Assembly (NCBI RefSeq): GCF_900112685.1
Contig: NZ_FOMS01000003.1
Location: 124,001-188,000 of the forward strand
Source of the DNA: Roseivivax sediminis
GTDB lineage: Bacteria > Pseudomonadota > Alphaproteobacteria > Rhodobacterales > Rhodobacteraceae
Length of the DNA: 64,000 bases
Reading direction: 5' to 3'
Shown piece after piece: positions 17,115-27,016 of this stretch. The stretch's first letter is position 1. Each line of letters opens with the position of its first letter. Under the pieces are notes generated by a model. It saw nothing but the letters and a program-made list of their open reading frames with translations. It had not been told where the DNA came from and did no database searches. Made by a program: the position numbers and the translations under genes.

Positions 17115-17995
17115 CGCCGCGTGCCGAAGGTGGCGAGCGCGGCGGCGGCGAGAATGGTGAGCGCGCCGAGGAGCGCCTGCCAGGTCGGCAGCGTCGCGAA
17201 GAGCACGACGTCGAACAGGAGCGCCCAGACGAGGCCGGTATATTCGATCGGGGCGAGCGTGGCGACGGGCGCGCGCGCCACCGCCTCGGTGCCCGCGATG
17301 GCGGCGAGGCCGCCGAAGATTCCGGTGGCGAGGAGCGGGACCCATGCCTCGGGCGGCGGCGCGGTCCAGCCGAAGGGGGCGGAGCCGAGCGCGGCCAGAG
17401 AGGTGATGACGGACATGTAGAAGGCGATGGTGGACGGGGCTTCGGAGCGGGTCATGTCTTTCACCTGCACGCGCACCACGGCCATCACGAGGGCGAATCC
17501 GAGCCCGGCGGCGACGCCGATCGCGGCGCCTTCGGTGGGGAGCTCCAGCGCCGACCACAGCATCAGCGCGACGCCGGCGAGGCCGATCAGCACCGACAGG
17601 ATCGCGGTGGGGCCGATGCGTTCCTTCAGGACCAGCGCGGCCAGCGGCAGCGTGAGGATCGGCGCGAGGAAGGACAGCGCCTCCGCGCTCGCCACCGGCA
17701 GGTAGGCGAGCGAGAGAAAGGACAGCGCCACGGAGACCGCGCCGAGGCCGCCCCGCAAGGCGTGGGCGCCGGGCCTGCGGGTGCGCAGCCCGGCGCGAAA
17801 GCCCCCGCGCAGGTGCATGTAGAAGCAGATGGGCCCGAGCGCGAGGAACGACCGCCAGAAGACGATCTGGCCGACCGGCACGGTTTTGGCGGCGGCGTGC
17901 ACCGCTGCGGACATCGCGGTCAGCAGGAAGATCGCCAGAAGCCGGAGCCCGACGCCTTCGAAGAGCGCGCGGCGGAGTGACAGGGAGTGGGTCAT
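17111..17995 (-). CDS. DMT-superfamily (EamA) exporter
   Basis: A 294-aa inner-membrane protein with ten predicted transmembrane helices in two EamA repeats. The first repeat contains FWRSFLALGP (around 45-54) and ALSFLSLAYLPVASAEALSF; the second contains IEYTGLVWALLFDVVLF. Such proteins export metabolites or amino acids; substrate unknown. The ATG at 17993-17995 is preferred over an upstream in-frame start. A perfect 12-bp palindrome typical of LacI-family operators lies 10 bases upstream of the start, so control by a carbohydrate-sensing repressor is plausible. Convergent four-base overlap with the preceding plus-strand gene. Confidence 0.83.
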   Translation of the reverse strand: MTHSLSLRRALFEGVGLRLLAIFLLTAMSAAVHAAAKTVPVGQIVFWRSFLALGPICFYMHLRGGFRAGLRTRRPGAHALRGGLGAVSVALSFLSLAYLPVASAEALSFLAPILTLPLAALVLKERIGPTAILSVLIGLAGVALMLWSALELPTEGAAIGVAAGLGFALVMAVVRVQVKDMTRSEAPSTIAFYMSVITSLAALGSAPFGWTAPPPEAWVPLLATGIFGGLAAIAGTEAVARAPVATLAPIEYTGLVWALLFDVVLFATLPTWQALLGALTILAAAALATFGTRR

Positions 17996-18004
17996 GAGGC
18001 ACCC

Positions 18005-18016
18005 GTTAGCGCTAAC
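18005..18016. promoter_or_regulatory. LacI-type operator-like palindrome
   Basis: GTTAGCGCTAAC is perfectly symmetric with the central CG step typical of LacI-family operators. It sits immediately upstream of the DMT exporter start codon (17995), in the position expected for repression. No LacI-family gene is in the window. Confidence 0.55.
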
Positions 18017-18066
18017 AGGCGTCGCTTTGCAAGGGGGGAGGGGCGAGCGTCCCCGGCGGCGGGGCG

Positions 18067-21000
18067 TCACTCCGCAGCGCGGAGATTATTCGGCGAGGTG
18101 CGCGCCGGCATGGGGGCGGGGGTATCGTCGTCCCAGAGGATGACCGGAGATTTCACCCGGCGGGCGCGCGCGGTGACGGCCCAGTCCTGCGCCGCGCGGC
18201 TCGCCCGGCCCAGCGACAGCGCCGAGAGCGCACGGCCGAGCCAGAGCGCGTAGGTCGTCACCCAGACCCGCGCCGCGAGCATCGCCGGTGTGAAGATCAG
18301 CGTCAGCACCGTCGCGATTCCCAGTCCGAAGACCACCGCCGTCGCCAGCTGCTTCCACCACAGCGCGGTGGGGCTGTCGATCGTGTAGCCGCCGCCGAAG
18401 AAATCGAGCGAGAGGCCGAACATCATCGGCGCGAGGCCGGCCATGGTGGTGATCGTGGTCAGCAGCACGGGGCGGATGCGGTCCTCCGCGGTGCGCACGA
18501 TAGCCTCATCTCGGGGCATGTAGCGTTCGTATTCCTGATAGGTGTCGATCAGCACGATGTTGTTGTTCACCACGATCCCGGCCAGCGCGACGATCCCCGT
18601 GCCGGTCATGATGATGGAGAAGGTCTGCCCCATCACCAGCATGCCGATCAGCACGCCGGTCGTGGACAGGACCACGGCCAGAAGCACCAGCCCCGCGTTG
18701 TAGATCGAATTGAACTGCGCCAGCAGGATGATGAACATCAGCCCGAGCGCAGCGCCGAAGGCCTGGCCGAGGAAGGCCGTGCTTTCGGCCTGGTCCTCCT
18801 GGTCGCCGGTCCATTCCCAGTCGAGCCCGGCGGGCAGGGGGCCCGTGTCGAGCCACTCGGTCAGGAGCGCGATGCGCTCGTTGGGGTTCACCGGCACGAG
18901 GCTGAGCGTGCCCGACCTCAGGCCCTCGCCGATGCTGTCCGCTGTCGCCTCGCCCTCGGCGGCGAGGATCGCGTAGGTGCCGTCCGGGCCGTCGACCGTA
19001 CCGCCGCCTCCGCCGCCCGCGGTGCGCAGGGTCGCGGCGACGGCGCCATCCTCGTCCACCGCCTTGAAGGTGCCGGGAAAGACGTCGGCCTTCACGTCGA
19101 AATAGCGCTTCTGGTCGACGCGGCTGATCTCGGCCAGCGTGTTGACCGGCTTGCGGGTGACGAAATTCGACAGCGGCACCAGCCCCTCGGAGGTGCGCAC
19201 CTTGAGCGTGTCGAGGGTCGACAGCAGCCGGTCCTCCTCGGGCAGGCGCACGCGGATGTCGATTTCCTCGTCCGAGCTGTCGACGCGCATCGTGTCGAGC
19301 AGGAGGCCGCGGGTGACGAGCTGCACCATCGCGCCCACGGTGGCGACGTCGGCGCCGTAGCGGCCGGCCTTCTCCACGTCGACCTCGATTTCCCAGTCGA
19401 TGCCGGGCAGGGGGCGGGTGTCCTCGATCAGGCGCAGGCCGGGGGTGGCGTCGAAGCGTTCGCGCGCCAGCGTCGTTGCGGCGATGAGGGTGTCCCAGTC
19501 GTCGCCCATGATCCGCAGGTGCACCGGCTTGGCCGAAGCCGGTCCCATGGCGAGGTTGAGGATCTCGGTCTCGATGCCGGGAATGGTCTCAAGCTGGTCC
19601 GTCAGCTCCGCGATCACCACGTCGCCGTCAAGGCTGGCGTCGCCCGCGCGGTCCTCCCACGGGACCGTCTCGAACTGGACCTGTCCGATCGTGTCCTTGG
19701 GGGCCTCGGCGCCGCCGGTGTTGTTGTTTAGGCCGCTCTCTCCGGCGAAGGCGAAGGCAGATTGCACGCCGGGATGGGCAAGCACGATGTCTTCGACGCG
19801 GCGGACGACAGCGTCCTTTTCCTCGAGGCTGAGATTGCCGCGCGCCTTGACGTAGACGAGCGCGAACTCGGGCTCGCTCTCCACGAAGAATTCGACGCCG
19901 TTCTGGTTCTCACCGTAGTAGATGAAGGTCGTGCCGACGAAGACGAAGATGATTGCGGCGGCGATCACCGGACCGAACGGGTTCTTGGCGATGAGCGCGA
20001 TGAACAGGCCGAAGAGCGTGCGGCGGTATCCGCTCGTCACGCGCGTCTCGTCGCGGCGCCCGGTGATCCGGCGCCCCGCGGCGCGCAGACCGGCGCCGAT
20101 GCGCACGAAGAGCGCGGCGAGCGACAGAAGCAGGACGGCGGCGCCGACCAGGGCCAGGGCAACCAGCAGCACCGCGGCGAGAATGCAGGCGAACAGCGCC
20201 AGGAAGGTGGGCATCACCGAGCCGAGGATGTCGCCCGAGTCCATGGCGCCGTAGGTGTCGATCACCACGACCCACAGCGCCGGCACGCCGGCCAGGGCAG
20301 CGCCGATGGGCAGGACCGCCAACGGGATCAGCAGCGCGTTCGCATAGAAGGGCAGGTGGCGGATGCGGTCGACAGCGTTGCCGAGACCGCGGCCGAAGCG
20401 GCCCAGCACGCCGCCGACGACCGGCAGGTAGACCAGCGCCACCACCAGCGAGGCCGAGAGCACGAAGATCAGCGTGACCGGCAGCATTCCCATAAACTGC
20501 CCCGGCACGCCGGGCCAGAACAGCATCGGCAGGAATGCGCAGAGCGTTGTCGCGGTCGACGATACCACCGGCCAGAACATGCGCTTGGCCGCGTCGGTAT
20601 AGGCGTGCATCGGCCCCACGCCCTGTGCGATGCGCTTGTCGGCGTACTCCACAACCACGATGGCGCCGTCGACAAGCATCCCGACAGCGAGGATCAGCCC
20701 GAACATCACGATGTTCGAGATCGACACGCCCATCATCGCGAGGAACGCGAAGCACAGCAGGAACGAGGTCGGGATCGCGAAGCCGACGAGGATCGCCGGG
20801 CGCAGCCCGAGCGTCGCGAGAATGACGATCATCACAAGCGCGACGGCGGTCAGCACCGACCCCTGAAGCTGCTCGACCATCGACTGCACCTGCCGGCTCT
20901 GGTCGTTGGAGGTGCCGATGGTCACCGCGGCCTGCAATTGCTCGGGCCATTCGGCCTGTGCCGACGCGACCATGTCCTCCACCTGCGCGACCGTGTCGAT

Positions 21001-21873
21001 GAGGTTGTAGCCCTTGCGCTTGACGATCTGCAGCGCGAGCGAGCGTTCGCCGTTGAAGCGCGACGTGCCGGTGCGGTCCTCGAAGGTCAGGTTGATCGTG
21101 GCGAGATCGCCCAGCGTCACCACCCGGTCGCCGTTCACCTTCACCGGCAGGTCGTAGACATCGCGCGGCTCGTCGAAGGACGACGGGATCTTGACCGCGA
21201 AGGCGCCCTGCGCCGTCTCCACCTCGCCGGCGGCAATGAGCTGGTTGTTGTTCCGCACGACGTTGATCAGCTCGCCCGCCGTGACATTGTAGCTTTCCAG
21301 CCGGAGGGGGTCGATCAGCACCTCGAGCATCTCGTCGCGGTTGCCGGCGATGCCGGCCTGCAGCACCGCGTCGAGCCCCTCCACCCGGTCCTGAAGGTCC
21401 TTGGCGATCCGCGCCATCGTGCGTTCGGGCACCGGACCGGTCAGGTTCACGATGACGATGGGAAATTCGGAGAAGTTGATCTCGTTGATCGAATACTGCT
21501 CCGCTCCGTCCGGGAATTTCGCCTCCGCGCGGGTCATGGCGTCGCGCACGTCGGCCATGATCTTGGTCTTGTCCCAGCCGAACTCGAACTCCATGGCGAG
21601 GCCGGCATAGTTCTCGGCTGCCGTGCCCGACATCTCCTTGAGGCCATCGAGATCCGACAACTCGGTCTCCATCGGCTTGACCAGCAGGCTCTCGGAATCC
21701 TGCGCCGAGATGCCGGGGAAGGGCACGGACACGAAGAGCGCCGGGATCTCGATATCCGGCTCGCCCTCCTTCGGCAGGGCGAGGTAGGCGACGGTGCCGA
21801 TGACGATCGACAGCGCGATGAAGGTCACCACCATGCGCGCCCGCGCGGCCGCCCAGTCGACGAGCCCGGTCAT
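18067..21873 (-). CDS. RND-family efflux transporter permease, enlarged
   Basis: Inner-membrane proton-driven efflux pump. At 1268 aa it exceeds the usual 1030-1060. The RND landmarks are present: the first helix near residue 14, SEFPIVIVNLTG, helix 4 with GMLVDGAIVVVEYADK (relay Asp402; the usual neighbouring second Asp is Gly), and AGIVVNNNIVLIDTYQEYER late in the protein. The extra length includes about 105 residues (500-605) between the first transmembrane bundle and the middle helix. This contains two further long hydrophobic stretches. The start ATG overlaps the stop of the adaptor gene (ATGA), so the two are translationally coupled. The outer-membrane channel is not encoded here. Confidence 0.9.
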   Translation of the reverse strand: MTGLVDWAAARARMVVTFIALSIVIGTVAYLALPKEGEPDIEIPALFVSVPFPGISAQDSESLLVKPMETELSDLDGLKEMSGTAAENYAGLAMEFEFGWDKTKIMADVRDAMTRAEAKFPDGAEQYSINEINFSEFPIVIVNLTGPVPERTMARIAKDLQDRVEGLDAVLQAGIAGNRDEMLEVLIDPLRLESYNVTAGELINVVRNNNQLIAAGEVETAQGAFAVKIPSSFDEPRDVYDLPVKVNGDRVVTLGDLATINLTFEDRTGTSRFNGERSLALQIVKRKGYNLIDTVAQVEDMVASAQAEWPEQLQAAVTIGTSNDQSRQVQSMVEQLQGSVLTAVALVMIVILATLGLRPAILVGFAIPTSFLLCFAFLAMMGVSISNIVMFGLILAVGMLVDGAIVVVEYADKRIAQGVGPMHAYTDAAKRMFWPVVSSTATTLCAFLPMLFWPGVPGQFMGMLPVTLIFVLSASLVVALVYLPVVGGVLGRFGRGLGNAVDRIRHLPFYANALLIPLAVLPIGAALAGVPALWVVVIDTYGAMDSGDILGSVMPTFLALFACILAAVLLVALALVGAAVLLLSLAALFVRIGAGLRAAGRRITGRRDETRVTSGYRRTLFGLFIALIAKNPFGPVIAAAIIFVFVGTTFIYYGENQNGVEFFVESEPEFALVYVKARGNLSLEEKDAVVRRVEDIVLAHPGVQSAFAFAGESGLNNNTGGAEAPKDTIGQVQFETVPWEDRAGDASLDGDVVIAELTDQLETIPGIETEILNLAMGPASAKPVHLRIMGDDWDTLIAATTLARERFDATPGLRLIEDTRPLPGIDWEIEVDVEKAGRYGADVATVGAMVQLVTRGLLLDTMRVDSSDEEIDIRVRLPEEDRLLSTLDTLKVRTSEGLVPLSNFVTRKPVNTLAEISRVDQKRYFDVKADVFPGTFKAVDEDGAVAATLRTAGGGGGGTVDGPDGTYAILAAEGEATADSIGEGLRSGTLSLVPVNPNERIALLTEWLDTGPLPAGLDWEWTGDQEDQAESTAFLGQAFGAALGLMFIILLAQFNSIYNAGLVLLAVVLSTTGVLIGMLVMGQTFSIIMTGTGIVALAGIVVNNNIVLIDTYQEYERYMPRDEAIVRTAEDRIRPVLLTTITTMAGLAPMMFGLSLDFFGGGYTIDSPTALWWKQLATAVVFGLGIATVLTLIFTPAMLAARVWVTTYALWLGRALSALSLGRASRAAQDWAVTARARRVKSPVILWDDDTPAPMPARTSPNNLRAAE

Positions 21874-23180
21874 TGGATGATGTCCTGGTAGGAAGGCGCG
21901 ACAGGCACGCCGTCGGTGACGTATTCCTGCCCCAGCGTGATGATGTCGGTACGGTCGGGCAGGCCGGTGACCCAGGTGCCCTCCACGGTGTCGCGCACGA
22001 TCTCGATGCCGTGGAACCGGGCGGTGCCGTCGTCGCCGACCGCGCGCACGCCGAGAGTGCCGTCGTCGCTGAGGGTCATCGCCGATTGCGGGATCAGGTG
22101 CGCCTTCACGCCGTCGCTGTCGATGGCGATCTCCGCCGTCTGGCCCGCCGATAGGGCGAGGTCGGCGTTGTCCGCGCGAATCTCCACCCGGAAGGTGCGG
22201 GTCAGCGCGTCGGCGCTGCGCGACACGAAGGTGACCTCGCCTGCTACCTCGCGCCCGCCGGTCAGCCGCGCGGACGCGGTGGCGCCGACATGGACGCGGC
22301 CGACGGCGGCTTCCGGCACGAAGCCGACGATCTTGATCGGATCGAGCTGGAGCACCGTGGCGCAGGGATCGCCGCCCATGCCGCCCGATTGCAGGAGCGC
22401 GCCAAGCTCTGCGGTGTCGCTTTCCAGCAGGCCGTCGAAAGGCGCGCGGATGGTCAGCTTGTCGATCTCGTTCTCGGCGCGGGCGACTGCAGCCTCGGCC
22501 GAGCGGATGCGCGCGGCGGCGCTTTCGAGCCCCGAGCGGGCGGCTTCGAGCCCGGCCTTCGCGCTCGAGACCGCGGCTTCGGCGGCGCGAACGGCGGCGC
22601 GCGTTTGCGCAACCCGGGTATCGGAGGCGTAGCCCGATCCCGAGAGCGTCGAAGCCGCGTTCTCGTTGATCCGCGCCTCTTCGAGCGCCGCTTCGGCCTC
22701 GGCCACCCGGGCCTCGGCCTCGGGCACGCGCGCCTCGGCTTCGGGGACGGAGGCGCGGGCCTCGGCGAGCGCGGCCTCGGCTTCTTCCAGGCTGATCTGG
22801 CGCGTCCCGGGGTCGAGCCGGCAGAGCGTATCGCCGGCATCGACGAAGGCACCCTTGCGCAGCGGGTCGGAGACAACCTTGCCGGTCGTCTCGGCCATCA
22901 CGGCGACCTCGCGCAGCGCCTCGGTCTCGCCGCGCAGGCGCACGGCGCTGTCGATCTCCTGGGCCACGCTCTTCATCGCCATGACCCGCACCGCCCCCTC
23001 GCGAGGGGGCGTTTCACTGGCGTCGGTATCGGCTTTGACCGGGATGTCGGGGGGCTGGTCCGCCTCGACCTCGGTCGGGGCGGCGGGGCCGATCAAGGCC
23101 ACGAAACGATCACGCTCCACGACCACGGCGTAGAGCAACGCGGCCACCAGGACCGCAAGAAGAACCGGAAAAACGCGCAT
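21870..23180 (-). CDS. RND efflux periplasmic adaptor (membrane fusion protein)
   Basis: A 436-aa adaptor linking the RND pump to an outer-membrane channel. The first 20 residues are a membrane anchor or uncleaved signal. A lipoyl half-motif lies around residues 100-122, then a long alpha-helical hairpin (about 130-240) made of Ala/Glu-rich heptads. RAPFDGLLESDTAELGALL is the second lipoyl half, followed by beta-barrel and membrane-proximal domains. The hairpin contains three near-identical seven-residue units (VPEAEAR, VPEAEAR, VAEAEAA at 145-165). It is the first gene of a two-gene operon with the pump and divergent from the yfgM-like gene, with a 259-base gap showing no other gene. Confidence 0.9.
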   Translation of the reverse strand: MRVFPVLLAVLVAALLYAVVVERDRFVALIGPAAPTEVEADQPPDIPVKADTDASETPPREGAVRVMAMKSVAQEIDSAVRLRGETEALREVAVMAETTGKVVSDPLRKGAFVDAGDTLCRLDPGTRQISLEEAEAALAEARASVPEAEARVPEAEARVAEAEAALEEARINENAASTLSGSGYASDTRVAQTRAAVRAAEAAVSSAKAGLEAARSGLESAAARIRSAEAAVARAENEIDKLTIRAPFDGLLESDTAELGALLQSGGMGGDPCATVLQLDPIKIVGFVPEAAVGRVHVGATASARLTGGREVAGEVTFVSRSADALTRTFRVEIRADNADLALSAGQTAEIAIDSDGVKAHLIPQSAMTLSDDGTLGVRAVGDDGTARFHGIEIVRDTVEGTWVTGLPDRTDIITLGQEYVTDGVPVAPSYQDIIQ

Positions 23181-23439
23181 TAAGTATCAATCCTGTCCGT
23201 ATGCGCTCTTCACGCCAAAGGCTCTAGGAACGCAAGGCTCATCTGGACCATACCCGGTCCGATCTCCCTATTTCTAAACTCTTCGGTTCAGATCGGGGTC
23301 GTCAACGTCGCGTTCAAGGCGACGCGACGAATTTCGTGCCGGTATCGGTGCGCGGGCATCGGGGAAGTCCGCTTGGCAGCCGCCACCGCCTTCGATAAGG
23401 GGTGGACGGACGATCACCGCTTGAAAAAGAGGCGCCCGC

Positions 23440-24093
23440 GTGAGCCAACCCGATAGCTTCATCGACGAAGTCACCGAAGAGGTCCGCCGTGACCGGCTTT
23501 ACGGCTACCTGCGGCGTTATGGCTGGATCGCCGTGCTGCTGGTGCTGCTGATCGTCGGCGGGGCGGCCTGGCGGGAATACCGCGCCGCGCAGCAAGAGGC
23601 CGCGGCGCAGGAATTCGGCTCTGCGATCTACGCGGCGCTCGACGCGGAGACCGCCGAGGAACGCGCCGCCGCGCTGGCCGAGGTCCAGGCGCCCGAGGGT
23701 GGGGCGGAAGCGATCCTCGCCATGCTGCGGGCGGGCGAGCAATCTTCGGCCGAAGGCGCCGATACCGCCGCCGCGTCGGAGACGCTGAATGCCGTGAACG
23801 TGAGCGGAGAGAATGACATCTATCGCCAGATCGCCCACTTCAAGGCGCTCACGCGTGAAGGTGTGGACGCGCAGACACGGCAGAGCGGCTTCGCGGCGAT
23901 GGCAGAGGGCGGACCGCTGCGGCTGATGGCCGAGGAACAGCTGGCGCTGCTGGAGATCGAGGCGGGAGAGACCGACGCGGCGCTGACGCGCCTGCAGGGG
24001 ATCCGCCAGGATTCGGAAGTGACCCAGGGCTTGCGCCTCCGGGCGTCGCAGTTGATTGTGGCGCTCGGCGGCTCGATCGAGGATGCCTCCTGA
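23440..24093 (+). CDS. YfgM-like membrane-anchored TPR protein
   Basis: A 217-aa protein with a cytoplasmic N-terminus (SQPDSFIDEVTEEVRRDRLY), one transmembrane helix at about residues 28-44 and a periplasmic Ala/Glu-rich helical part. That part ends in TPR-like repeats (MAEEQLALLEIEAGETDAAL, LRLRASQLIVALGG). This is the arrangement of YfgM, an ancillary SecYEG/periplasmic-chaperone partner; the position directly upstream of bamB and der is the same as in many proteobacteria. The start is the GTG at 23440, preceded by AAAAAGAGG about nine bases upstream. Function is inferred from family and context. Confidence 0.82.
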   Translation: MSQPDSFIDEVTEEVRRDRLYGYLRRYGWIAVLLVLLIVGGAAWREYRAAQQEAAAQEFGSAIYAALDAETAEERAAALAEVQAPEGGAEAILAMLRAGEQSSAEGADTAAASETLNAVNVSGENDIYRQIAHFKALTREGVDAQTRQSGFAAMAEGGPLRLMAEEQLALLEIEAGETDAALTRLQGIRQDSEVTQGLRLRASQLIVALGGSIEDAS

Positions 24094-24135
24094 ACGAGGC
24101 GCCCGCGCGAGGGTGGACAGAACGGGGACGGGGAC

Positions 24136-25461
24136 TTGGCGAAGCTTCTCAATCTGGCGCTGATGGCCGGTGTGACGGCGCTTGCGGCCTGCGGCGAGCG
24201 CGAGGTCATCCTGCCGGGCGAACGGCTCGGCATCCGCGAGGTGCTCCAGACGCAACCGTCTGAATCCATGCCCGGACCGAATCGCGCGGTGCCGGCGGCG
24301 CTGCCCGGCGCGGTGCAGAACGGCGCCTGGACGCAGAGCCAGGTCAGCCCGCATGCCCGCGTCGAACATGCCGCGCTGTCGCTGCCGTTGCAGCCGCTGT
24401 GGTCGGTGGATATCGGCCAGGGCGACGTGAAGCGCCAGCGGCTGAACACCGACCCGGTCTCGGACGGATCGCGTATCTACGTCATGTCCTCGGACTTCAT
24501 CGTTTCGGCCATCTCGCCCTCCGGCGCGGTGCTCTGGCAGACCTCCCTGGTGCCGCGGCGCGACCAGAGCTTCCAGGCGCAGGGCGGCGGTCTCGCCCTC
24601 GGCGGCGGGCGGCTGTTCGTCTCGACGGGCTTCGGGGAGCTCACGGCGCTCGATCCCGCCTCGGGCGGCGAGGTCTGGAGCCAACGGCTGCAGGACACTG
24701 CCACCGGCGCACCGAGCTACCGCGACGGGCTGGTCTACATCACCTCGGGTGACTCGGTCGGCTGGGCCATCGAGGCGCCGGACGGGCGTATTCGCTGGCG
24801 CGCCGACGGCGTGCCGGACATCGCCAACGTCGCCGGTGCGCCGGCCCCCGCCATCGGGGCGGAGCAGGTCGTCTTCGCCTTCGGCGACGGCAACCTGCAA
24901 GCGCGTTTCCGGCAGGGCGGAAACGGCATCTGGTCCGAGATCGTTGGCGGATCGCGGCGTGGCCGGGTGCTGTCGCGCATCGACGACATGACCGGCGATC
25001 CCACCATCGCCGGTAACACGGTCTATGCCGGCACCCATTCGGGGCGTTTCACGGCGCGGTCGATGGGCTCCGGAGAGGATATCTGGACCATCGACAAGGG
25101 CGCCTTCGGCCCGCCCCTCGTGGCCGGAAATTCCGTGTATTTTCTCAGCGATCTGGATGAACTGGTGCGCGTCGACCGCGAGACCGGGGCGCAGGTCTGG
25201 GCCGCGGACCTGCCGGGCTGGAAACGCTCCGCCCGGCCGTCGCGGCGCCGCGACAGCGCCTTCGCCAACCACGGCCCGGTGCTGGCGGGCGGGCAGCTCT
25301 GGGTCGCCTCGTCGGACGGCGCGCTGCGCGCCTTCGCGCCCGAGGACGGAAGGCTGGTCGCGCAGGTGCCGGTCGAGGGCGGCGCCACCGCGAGCCCGAT
25401 CGTGGTGAACGGCACGCTCTACGTGGTCACCGCGGACGGCGCGCTCGCCGCCTACCGCTGA
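24136..25461 (+). CDS. bamB: Outer membrane assembly lipoprotein BamB
   Basis: Scaffold subunit of the beta-barrel assembly machine. Signal peptide with lipobox ending ALAAC, lipidated Cys at residue 19. The rest of the 441 residues form PQQ-like beta-propeller blades, each visible as a G-x-hydrophobic-W pattern: ISPSGAVLWQTSL, LDPASGGEVWSQRL, IEAPDGRIRWRADG, MGSGEDIWTIDKG, VDRETGAQVWAADL. The start is an unusual TTG at 24136 with a G-rich stretch upstream; no better ATG keeps the signal peptide intact. It lies 42 bases after the yfgM-like gene and 65 bases before der, so it is probably part of one operon. Confidence 0.9.
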   Translation: MAKLLNLALMAGVTALAACGEREVILPGERLGIREVLQTQPSESMPGPNRAVPAALPGAVQNGAWTQSQVSPHARVEHAALSLPLQPLWSVDIGQGDVKRQRLNTDPVSDGSRIYVMSSDFIVSAISPSGAVLWQTSLVPRRDQSFQAQGGGLALGGGRLFVSTGFGELTALDPASGGEVWSQRLQDTATGAPSYRDGLVYITSGDSVGWAIEAPDGRIRWRADGVPDIANVAGAPAPAIGAEQVVFAFGDGNLQARFRQGGNGIWSEIVGGSRRGRVLSRIDDMTGDPTIAGNTVYAGTHSGRFTARSMGSGEDIWTIDKGAFGPPLVAGNSVYFLSDLDELVRVDRETGAQVWAADLPGWKRSARPSRRRDSAFANHGPVLAGGQLWVASSDGALRAFAPEDGRLVAQVPVEGGATASPIVVNGTLYVVTADGALAAYR

Positions 25462-25526
25462 GGCGGCTTTCCTTCGCGCCGCTTCTGCGGTAACGGGGCG
25501 CCTTGGATCTGGCCGGAGCGTCTGTC

Positions 25527-26984
25527 ATGCCCTTCACCCTCGCCATCGTCGGCCGGCCCAACGTGGGCAAGTCGACGCTGTTCAACCGGCTCGTCGGCAA
25601 GCGGCTGGCGCTGGTCGACGACCAGCCCGGCGTGACGCGCGATCTGCGCGAGGGCGAGGCGCGGCTCGGCGACATCTCCTTCACCGCCATCGACACCGCG
25701 GGGCTGGAGGACGCGAACGACGATTCGCTCCAGGGCCGGATGCGGCGCCTGACCGAGCGGGCGGTCGACATGGCCGACGTGTGCCTGTTCCTGATCGACG
25801 CGCGCACCGGCATCACCCCGACCGACGAGATCTTCGCGGAGATCCTGCGCAAGCGCGCCGATCACGTCCTGCTGGCCGCCAACAAGGCCGAGGGCCGCGC
25901 GGCGGAGGCCGGCGTGATCGAGGCCTGGGGCCTCGGCCTCGGGGAACCCATCCAGCTTTCGGCCGAGCACGGTGAAGGCATGTCGGAGCTTTATTCCGCG
26001 CTCCTGCCCCTGTCCGAGGGCTTCGCCGAGGTCGCGGCACGCACGTCCGAGGAGCCGGACCTGTCGCTGCCGGTGTCGGAAGAGGCGGACGAGGACGGAC
26101 CCGCGCCGACACCCGACAAGCCGCTGCAGATCGCGGTGGTGGGACGACCGAATGCGGGCAAGTCGACGCTCATCAACCGCCTTCTGGGGGAGGATCGGCT
26201 CCTGACCGGGCCCGAGGCGGGGATCACCCGCGACGCTATCTCTGTCACCATGGACTGGGACAGCGTGCCGACGCGCATCTTCGACACCGCGGGCATGCGC
26301 AAGAAGGCCAAGGTTCAAGGAAAGCTGGAAAAGCTGTCGGTGGCCGACGGGCTGCGCGCGGTCAAGTTCGCCGAGGTCGTGGTGGTGCTTCTGGACGCGG
26401 CGATCCCGTTCGAGCAGCAGGACCTGCGGATTGCCGATCTGGCCGAGCGCGAGGGCCGCGCGGTGGTCGTGGCGGTCAACAAGTGGGACCTCGAGGAGGA
26501 TAAGAGCGGCAAGCTCGCCGCCCTGCGCGAGGCGTTCGACCGGCTTCTGCCGCAACTGCGCGGGGCGCCGCTGGTGACGGTCTCGGCGCGGACGGGCCGC
26601 GGGCTCGACCGGCTGCGCGGCGCTGTGATGCGCGCCCACGAGGTCTGGAACCGGCGCGTGCCGACCGCGCAGCTCAACCGTTGGCTCGGCGAGATGGTGG
26701 AGGCGCACCCGCCCCCGGCACCCGGCGGGCGGCGCATCAAGCTGCGCTACATGACCCAGGCCAAGACCCGGCCGCCGCATTTCGTGGTGATGTGCTCGCA
26801 TCCCGACAAGATGCAGGACGCCTACACGCGCTACCTCGTAAACGGGCTGCGCGCCGATTTCGACATGCCGGGCACGCCGATCCGGCTGGTGATGCGCGGG
26901 CAGGGCGCGCGCAACCCCTACAAGGGCCGGCGCGAGAAGAACGCTGGCGCGCTGCAGAAGCACCTCGACAAGCGCCGCGGCTGA
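25527..26984 (+). CDS. der: Ribosome-assembly GTPase Der (EngA)
   Basis: Essential GTPase for 50S subunit maturation. The 485-aa protein has two GTPase domains: [20 protein letters not shown] at residues 8-27 with DTAGLED, then [20 protein letters not shown] about 200 residues later with [11 protein letters not shown] and [13 protein letters not shown]-terminal KH-like domain ends in a basic tail ([20 protein letters not shown]). The ATG at 25527 is the correct start because the protein normally opens [16 protein letters not shown]; an in-frame upstream TTG would add eight residues. A repeat copy follows the gene. Confidence 0.95.
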   Translation: MPFTLAIVGRPNVGKSTLFNRLVGKRLALVDDQPGVTRDLREGEARLGDISFTAIDTAGLEDANDDSLQGRMRRLTERAVDMADVCLFLIDARTGITPTDEIFAEILRKRADHVLLAANKAEGRAAEAGVIEAWGLGLGEPIQLSAEHGEGMSELYSALLPLSEGFAEVAARTSEEPDLSLPVSEEADEDGPAPTPDKPLQIAVVGRPNAGKSTLINRLLGEDRLLTGPEAGITRDAISVTMDWDSVPTRIFDTAGMRKKAKVQGKLEKLSVADGLRAVKFAEVVVVLLDAAIPFEQQDLRIADLAEREGRAVVVAVNKWDLEEDKSGKLAALREAFDRLLPQLRGAPLVTVSARTGRGLDRLRGAVMRAHEVWNRRVPTAQLNRWLGEMVEAHPPPAPGGRRIKLRYMTQAKTRPPHFVVMCSHPDKMQDAYTRYLVNGLRADFDMPGTPIRLVMRGQGARNPYKGRREKNAGALQKHLDKRRG

Positions 26985-27016
26985 GGCCTGCGGTGCGCGT
27001 GCCGCGCGCGCGATAT

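Noticed and set aside
22680-22790. Short tandem repeats as a possible CRISPR array
   Set aside because: Units are 21 bp, contiguous without spacers and inside the coding frame of the RND adaptor.
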